DNA from: a bacterium | GTDB lineage: Bacteria > NPL-UPA2 > JAUVJM01 | Length of the DNA: 64,000 bases | NCBI GenBank assembly: GCA_030606215.1 | Contig: JAUWGW010000004.1 | Span: forward strand, 1-64,000 | Direction of reading: 5' to 3' | The notes under the pieces: model-generated | Seen by the model: the letters and a program-made list of their open reading frames with translations, nothing else | The model's database searches: none | Told to the model about the DNA's origin: nothing | Shown here: in pieces, positions 8,899 through 18,780 of the stretch | Layout of the letters: each line of letters begins with the position of its first letter | Position numbering within the stretch: the stretch's first letter is position 1 | Program-made: the position numbers and the translations under genes

Positions 8899-8975
8899 TG
8901 GTGGGCGCAAGTGGACTTGAACCACTGACCCCCTGCGTGTCGAGCAGGTACTCTAACCAACTGAGCTATGCGCCC
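8899..8975 (-). tRNA. tRNA-Val(GAC), with C at position 33
   Basis: A full cloverleaf on the minus strand: acceptor GGGCGCA/TGCGCCC, encoded CCA, T-arm GTGGTTCAAGTCCAC, and anticodon stem CCTGC/GCAGG. The seven-base anticodon loop is TCGACAC, giving anticodon GAC, so position 33 is C instead of the nearly universal U. It lies just upstream of thrS. Confidence 0.88.
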
Positions 8976-8997
8976 GTGATACACCGAGCATTTACCA

Positions 8998-9087
8998 TGG
9001 TGCCGGGAGCCGGACTTGAACCGGCACGAAGCTTAAAACTTCAGTGGATTTTAAGTCCACTGCGTCTACCAATTCCGCCATCCCGGC
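8998..9087 (-). tRNA. tRNA-Leu(TAA)
   Basis: Class II tRNA on the minus strand, 90 nt including encoded CCA. Acceptor GCCGGGA/TCCCGGC, anticodon stem-loop GTGGA-CTTAAAA-TCCAC (anticodon TAA) and a long variable arm. It abuts tRNA-Cys with no spacer, so the two are probably processed from one precursor. Confidence 0.96.
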
Positions 9088-9162
9088 TGGAGGCGGCACG
9101 CGGATTCGAACCGCGGAATCGGAGATTTGCAGTCTCCTGCCTTACCACTTGGCTATACCGCC
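9088..9162 (-). tRNA. tRNA-Cys(GCA)
   Basis: A 75-nt minus-strand tRNA with acceptor GGCGGTA/TGCCGCC, anticodon stem-loop GGAGA-CTGCAAA-TCTCC (anticodon GCA) and encoded CCA. It is the first gene of the tRNA-Cys/Leu/Val-thrS block. Confidence 0.96.
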
Positions 9163-9174
9163 ATTCACAGCATA

Positions 9175-9203
9175 AAACTAACATACCACGTATACAGTGT
9201 CAA
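9175..9203 (-). promoter_or_regulatory. Promoter of the tRNA-Cys/Leu/Val (thrS) block
   Basis: On the minus strand a consensus TTGACA (9198-9203) is followed after 17 nt by TAGTTT (9175-9180), a few bases before the 5' end of tRNA-Cys. The -10 matches at the key T, A and final T positions only. Confidence 0.55.
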
Positions 9204-9239
9204 TAAGAAAACTCGTCGCAGAGCCCACCCATTAAAGAC

Positions 9240-11276
<2,037 letters not shown>

Positions 11277-11286
11277 TCATCCACAC

Positions 11287-12018
11287 TCACACTCCTGAAC
11301 TAAGGCGAAATGCCAATCCTCGCGGGAGTCCCGCATCAATAATCTTCTTCTGCGCAGTTTCAACATCATATTCCACTCTGTATATTTCCACCTCTGAAGT
11401 GCCGGTATCATACACCGCAAAACTTGCAAGTGGATTCTTATCTCTCGGCTGACCTACACTGCCAACATTGATAATGTAGCGCTGGCCATCAGCAATATGG
11501 ATCTTTGTATCAAAAGCATACTTGCACCTGCCTTCATCAATATCCATGCTGAAAACGACGGGTATATGGGAATGCCCTACAAAACAAACTTTCTCTTCAA
11601 ACTCCTTAAAATTCTGGTTGGCTGTGAAGGTGCTGTTAATATAATTCCATTCTTGAGGAGAAAGAGGCGTTGCATGCACAACCAGGGAATCCCCTGCTTT
11701 CTGTATCAACTCGAGATTTTTCAAATACGTACGTTCTTCCTCATTTAACTGCTCCTCCGTCCAGAGAATAGCTTTTTTTGCTTCGGGATTGAAGTAATCA
11801 AGATTGAGAAGCCCTATAGCTCCGTGGTCATGGTTACCTGCAACAGTAACATTGCAAACTTCTCTTACAATCTGCATGCAAACCTCAGGGTCTGCTCCAT
11901 AACCAACAATGTCTCCAGCACAGATATACTCATCTACACCTTTATCCTTAAGAGCTTTCAATACGCTCTTCAATGCTTCCAGATTGGAATGAATATCGGC
12001 TATTATACCGTATTTCAA
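11287..12018 (-). CDS. Calcineurin-like metallophosphoesterase
   Basis: A 243-residue protein with the metal-binding motifs of calcineurin-like phosphoesterases: IADIHSN (about 6-12), GDIVGYG (about 36-42), GNHDHG (about 61-66) and GHSH (about 148-151). These bind a dinuclear metal centre that hydrolyses phosphoesters. It belongs to the YfcE/PF12850-like branch, whose substrates vary (cyclic nucleotides, dinucleotides, other phosphodiesters); none can be assigned. Its ATG overlaps the stop of the upstream mscS gene by 4 nt. Confidence 0.85.
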   Translation of the reverse strand: MKYGIIADIHSNLEALKSVLKALKDKGVDEYICAGDIVGYGADPEVCMQIVREVCNVTVAGNHDHGAIGLLNLDYFNPEAKKAILWTEEQLNEEERTYLKNLELIQKAGDSLVVHATPLSPQEWNYINSTFTANQNFKEFEEKVCFVGHSHIPVVFSMDIDEGRCKYAFDTKIHIADGQRYIINVGSVGQPRDKNPLASFAVYDTGTSEVEIYRVEYDVETAQKKIIDAGLPRGLAFRLSSGV

Positions 12019-13046
12019 CCCTCATCCCCCTTCATGTAGACTGTCCTGATGGGGAAAGGAATCTCAATTCCCTCGTCACCAAAGCGCTTGTGGAGCCTTT
12101 TTATGAACTCATGTTTAATGACATACTGACTGAAAAACTCTTTGACATACATTATCACTGTGAAATTTATGCTGAAATCTGCAAAGGTATGATACCTGAT
12201 AAACGGGTCAAACTCCGGAGCGCCTCCTTGAATCTCATTCAACACTTCCCTGGCAACCTCAATAGTTATCTTTTCCACTTTCTCAAGGTCGCTGTCATAA
12301 CTTACACCAACCTCAACCCGCACTGCCATTTCTTTCTTTGGAAGATTAAAGTTTACAGTGACAGCAGAAGCTAATTTGGAATTGGGAACGATTATCATAT
12401 TGTCATGAATGGCGCGTATGGTTGTGTTTTTCCATGTTATGTCTGTGACATAGCCTTCTTCGCCCGAATCAAGCTTTATATAGTCTCCCGGTCTTACCTT
12501 TCTCGAACCGATGATTTGAAGCCCGGCGAACAGATTAGAAAGTGTGTCCTGAAGAGCAAGAGCAACAGCGAGTCCCCCTAACCCCAGCGCCGTAACTATG
12601 GGCGTGATAGGGATTTTGAGCCACTGAAGTATGACCAGCGCACCTATAACAAAGACGACAACTGTAATAAAGTGTGCAAATATTGATGTCCCGGGAAAAG
12701 TGCCTTTTGCCCTTCTTGCAAAAGGCTCAACCATACCAGATACAAGCCGCGCCAGAACTACAGTTACTGAAAATATGATAACAACACCCATAACCTTATC
12801 AAAATTACTTAGAAAATTTGGACTGACCGGAATCTTGTGCACCGCCATGCGGAGTCCGAGAATTACAAACCAGAGGGTGGGCATCCAGCGCAGGGAAGCA
12901 ATGATAATCTCATCCCCCTCCCATTTTGTCCTCAGAGCAGCCCTCTTGAGTTTTACAAGGATAAGTTTTTCAACCACTATCCCGACAAGAAACCCTCCTG
13001 CTATTAGCATTAACGGTACAAGTAATTGCGCCATCCTTTCATTCAT
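12015..13046 (-). CDS. MscS-family mechanosensitive channel
   Basis: A 343-residue MscS-type channel. Four or five N-terminal membrane helices (about 1-150) lead into the pore-lining TM3, TALGLGGLAVALALQDTLSN, with the alternating Gly/Ala packing of MscS. The cytoplasmic beta-domain follows (RPGDYIKLDSGEEGYVTDIT, NMIIVPNSKLA) and then a C-terminal alpha-beta domain. Such channels release solutes on hypo-osmotic shock. A good Shine-Dalgarno (GGAGG, 7 nt) precedes the ATG. The tRNA-Pro gene lies immediately upstream. Confidence 0.88.
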   Translation of the reverse strand: MNERMAQLLVPLMLIAGGFLVGIVVEKLILVKLKRAALRTKWEGDEIIIASLRWMPTLWFVILGLRMAVHKIPVSPNFLSNFDKVMGVVIIFSVTVVLARLVSGMVEPFARRAKGTFPGTSIFAHFITVVVFVIGALVILQWLKIPITPIVTALGLGGLAVALALQDTLSNLFAGLQIIGSRKVRPGDYIKLDSGEEGYVTDITWKNTTIRAIHDNMIIVPNSKLASAVTVNFNLPKKEMAVRVEVGVSYDSDLEKVEKITIEVAREVLNEIQGGAPEFDPFIRYHTFADFSINFTVIMYVKEFFSQYVIKHEFIKRLHKRFGDEGIEIPFPIRTVYMKGDEG

Positions 13047-13073
13047 ATGCCATCCTCCAGAATAAACCCAACT

Positions 13074-13152
13074 TGGTCGGGGTGGGCGGATTTGAACCGC
13101 CGACCTCCTACTCCCGAAGCAGGCGCGCTAAACCAAACTGCGCTACACCCCG
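13074..13152 (-). tRNA. tRNA-Pro(CGG)
   Basis: Minus-strand tRNA with acceptor CGGGGTG/CACCCCG, T-arm GGCGGTTCAAATCCGCC, encoded CCA and anticodon loop TTCGGGA (anticodon CGG, U33 present). Confidence 0.95.
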
Positions 13153-13178
13153 ACAACACCAGACCTCTGGTGTGTAAG

Positions 13179-13640
13179 CTATGGTCCAAAGTCTAAGATT
13201 TGCCTGCCGCCGAGAGTAAGTGAAGTTACAATGACTCCGGCAAGCAGCACTCCAAAGATTATTGCAGGTAGTGCATATCGGAACCTTATCCTGAAAAGAG
13301 AAGCCGCCACACACCCTGTCCACGCCCCGGTAATCGGAAGAGGAATTGCAACAAAAAGAGATAACCCGATAGCTTCATACTTCTGAACTATTTCTGCCCG
13401 TTTCCTTGTCCTTCCATAGAGCCATTCAAAAAAACGCTTTGCTATTTTGAATCGGCAAAGCTTCTCCGATACAGGTTCAAGAAAAAGCAACAAGGGAATA
13501 ACCGGTATAATGTTCCCCACAACTGCCAGCAGATATGTCTCAAAAATAGGCAGGTCTTTAATTATACCCAGAGGGATAGCGCCTCGCAGCTCTGATATTG
13601 GGAGAGCAGCCATTATGATTACACTCAATTCAACAGGCAT
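13179..13640 (-). CDS. Small membrane protein of the putative small multidrug export family
   Basis: A 153-residue integral membrane protein with about four hydrophobic segments. The N-terminus carries SELRGAIPLGI and later text PLPITGAWTGCVAASLF, a pair typical of the COG2426/PF06695 family named for putative small multidrug export. No transport function has been shown for most members. It starts directly after the pcm stop on the minus strand, suggesting co-transcription. Confidence 0.75.
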   Translation of the reverse strand: MPVELSVIIMAALPISELRGAIPLGIIKDLPIFETYLLAVVGNIIPVIPLLLFLEPVSEKLCRFKIAKRFFEWLYGRTRKRAEIVQKYEAIGLSLFVAIPLPITGAWTGCVAASLFRIRFRYALPAIIFGVLLAGVIVTSLTLGGRQILDFGP

Positions 13641-14294
13641 CTACTTCTCCCATCCATGTCTACCAACCAATGGAACAAAAACACATCCACATACTTCTCT
13701 TCTTTCAAGTTTCCCATTCTTCTTCTCCAAAACAACAAGCTCCTGTGAATAGCAGCCACCGACCGGAATAACCAGACGCCCTCCTTCACTCAGCTGCTCC
13801 GCGAGAGGTTCCGGAACATCAGGAGAACCTGCCGTAACTATGATTCCATCATACGGAGAAAACTCAGCCCATCCTTCAGAACCATCTTCAACTTTTAATT
13901 GAATGTTTATATAGCCGAGAGCTTTTAAAATTTCACCTGCGCGCTTGGACAATTTCTCAACTCTCTCCACTGTATAAATCTGCCCGGAAAGTTCAGCAAG
14001 TATTGCCGCCTGATACCCTGAACCTGTTCCAACCTCAAGATTTTTTTCATCTCCTTTTAGTCCGAGACATTCTGTCATCAATGCCACCATATATGGCTGT
14101 GATATGGTCTGCCCTTCACCAATAGGAAGGGGGCAGTCATCGTATGCTGATTCGATCAAATCTTCCGGGACGAACCTGTGCCTTGGGACTTTCCTCATTG
14201 CCTCCAATACACTCTCATCAGCAATCCCGCGCGGTATTAACTGTGTTTGTACCATCCTTCTTCTTTCCTCTTCAAAATGTTTTTCTTTATCCAT
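13641..14294 (-). CDS. pcm: Protein-L-isoaspartate O-methyltransferase
   Basis: A 217-residue SAM-dependent methyltransferase that starts repair of isoaspartyl residues in aged proteins. Diagnostic text: RHRFVPEDLIESAYDDCPLPIGEGQTISQP, the SAM-binding loop LEVGTGSGYQAAILAEL (about residues 86-102), and FSPYDGIIVTAG. Length and order are normal. It abuts the downstream small membrane protein gene and lies 12 nt below the GT2 gene. Confidence 0.95.
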   Translation of the reverse strand: MDKEKHFEEERRRMVQTQLIPRGIADESVLEAMRKVPRHRFVPEDLIESAYDDCPLPIGEGQTISQPYMVALMTECLGLKGDEKNLEVGTGSGYQAAILAELSGQIYTVERVEKLSKRAGEILKALGYINIQLKVEDGSEGWAEFSPYDGIIVTAGSPDVPEPLAEQLSEGGRLVIPVGGCYSQELVVLEKKNGKLERREVCGCVFVPLVGRHGWEK

Positions 14295-14306
14295 TTTAAG
14301 AAAGCC

Positions 14307-14972
14307 TCATAAATGAGGCATTAATCCTGTCTTTAAAACCAATCTGATGAATCTGAGTGTATCAATAAATGCATTTATGTTGCTTGCCTGCTTCCGGTAA
14401 ATTGTCTTTATTGGAATCTCGGTAATTTTGAAACCTTGCCTGCTTGCTTTTATCAGGATTTCTGATTCCGTCTCATAATTTGTTGTTGCGAGGTGAACTT
14501 TTTCAAGAACTCCTCTCTTAATAAGTCTAAATCCGGTCTGACTGTCAGTAATTCTCTGGCGAGATAGAATTGAAACGATAAACGAGGTGACTATGTTTGT
14601 AAGTAACCTTATTAAAGGCATCCCCCTGACAGAACCCATCCGCGTTCCGAGAACAATATCAGCACCACTCTTCTCAACCTCATTGATGAATAGAGGCATC
14701 TCCCTGCAATCATGCTGTCCATCTGCATCCAGAGTTATGACTCCGTCATAACCTGCCCTTAGCGCATGGTCGAAACCTGTTCGCAGTGCGGCTCCCTTAC
14801 CGCAATTTCGTAAGTGCCTTAGAACAGTTGCTCCAGCATCCCGCGCTTTCTTAGAAGTGTCATCTGTTGAACCATCATCAACCACAATAACCTCACTCAC
14901 ATAAGAGAGAAGTTTCCTTACAAGTTCTCCAACAGCCCCGCTCTCATTGAAAGCCGGGACTACAACACACAT
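14307..14972 (-). CDS. Family 2 glycosyltransferase (polyprenyl-phosphate sugar transferase type)
   Basis: A 221-residue GT2 with nucleotide-sugar motifs VVVPAFNES (N-terminus), VVDDGSTDDT and TLDADGQHD (the DXD-like site), and no obvious membrane anchor beyond a hydrophobic stretch near residue 150. This size and pattern resemble DPM1-type enzymes that load a sugar onto polyprenyl phosphate. The start is the ATG at 14972; a GTG three codons upstream overlaps the acyltransferase gene and is an alternative. Its neighbour makes lipid A, so an envelope role is likely. Confidence 0.8.
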   Translation of the reverse strand: MCVVVPAFNESGAVGELVRKLLSYVSEVIVVDDGSTDDTSKKARDAGATVLRHLRNCGKGAALRTGFDHALRAGYDGVITLDADGQHDCREMPLFINEVEKSGADIVLGTRMGSVRGMPLIRLLTNIVTSFIVSILSRQRITDSQTGFRLIKRGVLEKVHLATTNYETESEILIKASRQGFKITEIPIKTIYRKQASNINAFIDTLRFIRLVLKTGLMPHL

Positions 14973-14973
14973 A

Positions 14974-15834
14974 CTATTCACTGTTTTTCCACACTCTATA
15001 ATACATGAACCACTGCTCCGGATAAAGCATAATATACTTCTCAAGAATCTTTATCCATCTTTCAAGAATTTCCCTCTCACCCTCTACCGTATTTTTTGAA
15101 AGGTCAGCGCAGAATGGCTTCTCGAAAAAAAATTTATAGTGGTTATCCTTTTGCCTTATCATGAAAATAGGGAGGATATTTGCTCCTGTTCTGACAGTAA
15201 GAGCCGGCGTACCCCTGGGAAAACCTGCCGGTTTTCCAAAAAAGGGCGTTTTAATTCCCTGAGACGTAATATCCCTATCCCCAAGTATTGCTACCACCTC
15301 ACCACGAAGAAGTGCCCTCATAACTCTTCTAACCTTTCCAAGAGGTATTACCTTTATACCTTTACTCTCCCTTTGACCGACAAAGATTGCATCAACTTTT
15401 GCCTCCTCATGACTTAAAACAATTGCACTGACAGGGTATCCAAGTAGGGCTACGGTCACCCCGCCAAGCTCCCAGTTTCCGAGATGAGCCGACAGCGCAA
15501 TAACTCCTCTTCTTCCGGCAAAAGCCTCTTCAATATATTCCTTATTTTCTATCTCTACAAATTTATTAATGTTCCTGCTGTTGAGTTTACTAATATAGAA
15601 AAAATCGGCAATGAACTTACCAAATTGCACAAAATTGGCCCGGGCGCACTCTGAAATCTTCTCTTCAGTCCAGTCCCTGAAAACATTTCTGAGATTTTCC
15701 TTGAGAATTTCTCTTGCTCCATGGACGAAACAATAGCTCATACCGGCTATTCCTGCCGCTATACGGTATGCAAATTTAAGGGGAAGGAAAAAGACAATAA
15801 GCTGTGCCAGCTTATATAAAATATATTCCAGCAT
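14974..15834 (-). CDS. LpxL/HtrB-type lipid A acyltransferase
   Basis: A 286-residue lysophospholipid acyltransferase-like protein: N-terminal membrane helix (LYKLAQLIVFFLPLKF), then the HX4E catalytic motif in LSAHLGNWELGG (about residues 120-131), and GDRDITSQGIKTPFFGKPAGF (split by a usual substrate loop). In lipid A synthesis these enzymes add a secondary acyl chain at the inner membrane. It complements LpxD elsewhere in the window and supports an LPS-bearing outer membrane. The start is ATG at 15834; a GTG at 15843 is possible. Confidence 0.83.
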   Translation of the reverse strand: MLEYILYKLAQLIVFFLPLKFAYRIAAGIAGMSYCFVHGAREILKENLRNVFRDWTEEKISECARANFVQFGKFIADFFYISKLNSRNINKFVEIENKEYIEEAFAGRRGVIALSAHLGNWELGGVTVALLGYPVSAIVLSHEEAKVDAIFVGQRESKGIKVIPLGKVRRVMRALLRGEVVAILGDRDITSQGIKTPFFGKPAGFPRGTPALTVRTGANILPIFMIRQKDNHYKFFFEKPFCADLSKNTVEGEREILERWIKILEKYIMLYPEQWFMYYRVWKNSE

Positions 15835-15879
15835 AATTATCACAAATGCGGAGTGTAGAATTTTGCATTAAGGCGATCC

Positions 15880-16251
15880 CTAAGAACCTGATAGTATCTG
15901 GCGCACCTTTCTAATAAGACTATGTGAGTCATAGGGTTTCTCTATAAAAGCTTCAACCTCAAGCTCCTGGGCTTCTTCTCTGCCGTATCTTTTCTCCTCC
16001 CCCGTCAGGATGACAATTGGAATATGAGAGTATTTTTTTGTCCTCCTGAGAAACTCACAGAATCTATATCCATCAACAATAGGCATTTTTATATCCACAA
16101 TAGCGAGGTCAATATGTTTTGTTCTAACTGTATTGATTGCTTCAGGCACATTCGGAACTTCCAAAACCTCATAATCTTCCTGGCTGAAAATAACACCTAA
16201 AGTGCGCCTTGCAAGCTCGTCATCATCCAGGATTAATATTACCTTCTTCAT
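15880..16251 (-). CDS. Stand-alone response regulator receiver protein
   Basis: A 123-residue single-domain receiver with the acidic pocket ILDDDE (8-12), phospho-acceptor Asp53 in AIVDIKMP, Thr in VILTGEE and Lys in IEKPYD. No output domain follows, so it acts through protein contacts or as a phosphorelay step. No kinase gene is adjacent. The open frame to 16383 is false: the extra text SERSEESQILHPRYARVQND is translated palindromic repeat. The ATG at 16251 has GGGTGA upstream. Confidence 0.88.
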   Translation of the reverse strand: MKKVILILDDDELARRTLGVIFSQEDYEVLEVPNVPEAINTVRTKHIDLAIVDIKMPIVDGYRFCEFLRRTKKYSHIPIVILTGEEKRYGREEAQELEVEAFIEKPYDSHSLIRKVRQILSGS

Positions 16252-16284
16252 CAAACTTTCACCCAGTCTGGTTAATAGTAAATA

Positions 16285-16371
16285 CTCAGTAAACGCCGTG
16301 TCATTCTGAACCCGAGCGTAGCGAGGGTGAAGAATCTGAGATTCTTCGCTTCGCTCAGAATGACAGGTTGA
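16285..16371. repeat. Palindromic repeat, family B, copy 1
   Basis: The core 16300-16364 begins GTCATTCTGA and ends TCAGAATGAC, with an inner GAAGAATCTgAGATTCTTC palindrome. Similarity to copy 2 (56878-56966, inverted) extends past the palindrome: AGTAAACGCCGT on one side and AGGTTG on the other. Confidence 0.85.
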
Positions 16372-16468
16372 AACGAACTTCACCGAATATTCGTAATAAT
16401 ACTATCACATAAATTTTATCTAAAGCAAGGGAAAATCTGGCTCTATCTGGCTCTATCAGAATTTTTTC

Positions 16469-16498
16469 TTGCCTTTCTGGGAAAGTTAATGATAATAT
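16469..16498 (+). promoter_or_regulatory. Possible promoter giving a leaderless transcript
   Basis: TTGCCT (16469-16474), an 18-nt spacer, then TAATAT (16493-16498). The ATG at 16507 follows the -10 by 8 nt, so transcription would start at or next to the start codon. No Shine-Dalgarno precedes that ATG. Confidence 0.4.
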
Positions 16499-16506
16499 TA
16501 GCCATC

Positions 16507-17490
16507 ATGGCAATCACTTTCAAATGCACATGCGGTCAGAGTCTGGAAACTGATGATGAGCACGCCGGCAAGCAAGCTAAGTGTCCGCGCTGTGGGAGCT
16601 CAGTCACCATCCCCTCCCCTGAAATAAAAGAAACTGTCTGCCCCTCCTGTGGAAAGCCTATGGAGGACGGTGCAGTTATATGTATGAAGTGTGGATTTAA
16701 CAAGAAAACCGGGCGCCGCCTTGCCACAGCAGGATATGGTTCTGGTGAAGCCTCACAGGGTGAACCTGGTGTTTCTCCTATCCTTTCCTCTTTTAGCAAA
16801 TCCTTTATTTTCCCGCTCCAGGGAGCGGCATTGGCAATGGTAATCCTTATGCCGTTACTTCGCATCCTATGTGCCTTTATACCATTAATAGGCGGACTGA
16901 TTTACTTCGCTCTTTTCTATTCCTGCCTGATTGATATTATGCGCACAGCCGCAGGCGGCCCCAAGTTCAGAGTAGAATGGCCTGATTTTTCGGACTTCTG
17001 GGATGAAATGCTTCTACCGGCATTAATAGTTTTCTTCGCCGCTCTGATTGTCGTTGGAATTCCTCTGGGAGTAACTATGTCGCTCATCGGCGGAGTTAGC
17101 ACCCTTTCTCAACTGAGCGAACTTTCAGATTTAAGAGTCCAGATTCTGCCGGGCCTCGCCTGGGGCTCAGTTGTCGGAGCACTTGTTGCTATTTTCTGCG
17201 CCAGCTACTTTCCTATGACCTTAGTTGTTGCCGGTATCTATCGGGCTTTTGCCGCCAGTCTCAACCCGGTATTTCTTTTCCGCTCAATATCGCGTATTCC
17301 AAAAGAATATGCTCTTGCAGCGCTGTTTGTTTACATCGTTCTGGCATTACCTGCTATTATTAATCTTGGCCTTCTGTTAATTCCATTTGGAGGTTTCCTG
17401 GCACCAATGATAACCTTCTACTTCTGGGCAGCTGCCGCCTCACGTCTTGGCTTCATGGTTTATTACAACAAGCCAAGATTGGGATGGTGA
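16507..17490 (+). CDS. Zinc-ribbon membrane protein (DUF4013-like)
   Basis: A 327-residue protein with two zinc ribbons at the N-terminus: FKCTCGQSLETDDEHAGKQA with CPRCG after it, and CPSCGKPMEDGAVICMKCGF. The first pattern (I/V-F-C-x-C-G ... A-G-K ... CPxCG) is frequent in planctomycete proteins. About six membrane helices follow from residue 95 to the end, with KFRVEWPDFSDFWDE in a loop, as in DUF4013-type proteins. Function unknown. The ATG at 16507 opens the conserved domain; an ATG at 16489 would add six residues. It abuts purD. Confidence 0.75.
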   Translation: MAITFKCTCGQSLETDDEHAGKQAKCPRCGSSVTIPSPEIKETVCPSCGKPMEDGAVICMKCGFNKKTGRRLATAGYGSGEASQGEPGVSPILSSFSKSFIFPLQGAALAMVILMPLLRILCAFIPLIGGLIYFALFYSCLIDIMRTAAGGPKFRVEWPDFSDFWDEMLLPALIVFFAALIVVGIPLGVTMSLIGGVSTLSQLSELSDLRVQILPGLAWGSVVGALVAIFCASYFPMTLVVAGIYRAFAASLNPVFLFRSISRIPKEYALAALFVYIVLALPAIINLGLLLIPFGGFLAPMITFYFWAAAASRLGFMVYYNKPRLGW

Positions 17491-18780
17491 ATGATGAAAA
17501 TACTTGTAATTGGCAGCGGCGGGCGTGAACACAGCCTTGTGTGGAAACTCGCCCAGAGCCGAGAGGTAACAAAAGTCTATGCGGCTCTGGGGAATGGAGG
17601 CATTTCTGAAACCGCTGAATGCTTCAACATCAACCCAGCTGATTTTAAAGCTCTTATAGATTTAGTTCGCAGGGAGAGAATTGACCTCACAGTTGTTGGC
17701 CCTGAGTTACCTCTTGTTGAGGGGATTGTGGATGAATTTGAGAAGAATGGTTTGAGGATTTTTGGTCCGCACAGGGAAGCGGCACAACTTGAGGGAAGCA
17801 AGGTTTTCTGTAAAGAACTTCTTCAAAAATACAAGATTCCTACTGCAGACGGAGAAGTGTTTAGCGATATGGAAGATGCCAAAAACTTTCTCGGGAAGTG
17901 TAAATTTCCAAGGGTGGTAAAAGCGGACGGGCTTGCGGCAGGGAAAGGCGTGATGATTTGTAAGACGGAGGAGGAAGGATGTGAGGCGGTTGAAAAGATT
18001 ATGGGCAGGAAAATTTTCGGTGAAGCGGGAGAAAGAATTATAATTGAGGAATTCCTGAAAGGTGAAGAAGCATCTTTCCTGATTTTTACCGATGGCGAGG
18101 AGATTGTCCCTCTGCTCTCATCCCAGGACCATAAAGCTATCTATGACGGGGATAAAGGTCCAAATACAGGTGGAATGGGAGCCTATTCACCCGCGCCTGT
18201 GGTGGACGCTCAGGTTAGAGAGAGAATAATGAGGGAGATTATTCATCCCGTCGTCAGAGCGATGAGGAAGGAAGGAAAAAGATATTGCGGGGTCCTTTAT
18301 GCGGGTTTGATGATTACAGAGGATGGCCTAAAGGTTCTTGAGTTTAATGTGCGTTTTGGTGACCCTGAAACACAGGCTATCCTTCCGCTCCTTAAAACAG
18401 ATTTAATTATCCCGCTTAATGCGTGTATTGATGGGAAATTAGGGGAAGTGAGACTTGACTGGTCCGAAGGAGCTTCTTCAGTATGTGTTGTTCTCGCCTC
18501 TCAAGGCTATCCAGGGAAGTATGAAAAAGGAAAGGAAATAAGCGGTTTAGAGAAAGTTTCGCAAGATGAGGGAATTTACATCTTCCACGCGGGGACACTT
18601 AAGAAAGACGCCGCTTTCACCACAAATGGCGGGCGTGTCCTCGGAGTAACAGGCGTTGGAAATTCAATTCAAAAGGCAATTGATAATGCATATGAGGCTG
18701 TAAGAAAAATACATTTTGATGGAGTTTATTACAGGAAAGATATAGGCTTCCGCGCGCTGGATCGTGGGGACGGGTCCTGA
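17491..18780 (+). CDS. purD: Phosphoribosylamine-glycine ligase
   Basis: A 429-residue ATP-grasp enzyme of purine synthesis (phosphoribosylamine + glycine + ATP to GAR). The N-terminal domain has KILVIGSGGREHSLVWKLA, and the ATP-grasp core has VVKADGLAAGKGVMI (about 147-161), DHKAIYDGDKGPNTGGMGAY and LEFNVRFGDPETQ with the metal-binding Glu/Asn. Length and order are normal. It starts immediately after the previous stop and overlaps the next gene by one base (TGATG). Confidence 0.96.
   Translation: MMKILVIGSGGREHSLVWKLAQSREVTKVYAALGNGGISETAECFNINPADFKALIDLVRRERIDLTVVGPELPLVEGIVDEFEKNGLRIFGPHREAAQLEGSKVFCKELLQKYKIPTADGEVFSDMEDAKNFLGKCKFPRVVKADGLAAGKGVMICKTEEEGCEAVEKIMGRKIFGEAGERIIIEEFLKGEEASFLIFTDGEEIVPLLSSQDHKAIYDGDKGPNTGGMGAYSPAPVVDAQVRERIMREIIHPVVRAMRKEGKRYCGVLYAGLMITEDGLKVLEFNVRFGDPETQAILPLLKTDLIIPLNACIDGKLGEVRLDWSEGASSVCVVLASQGYPGKYEKGKEISGLEKVSQDEGIYIFHAGTLKKDAAFTTNGGRVLGVTGVGNSIQKAIDNAYEAVRKIHFDGVYYRKDIGFRALDRGDGS

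Noticed and set aside
8880..8984. N-terminal extension of ThrS
   Set aside because: The frame runs through tRNA-Val; the protein starts at 8879.
16252..16383. N-terminal extension of the receiver protein (SERSEES...)
   Set aside because: It is translated family-B repeat; the real receiver begins MKKVILILDDDE at 16251.
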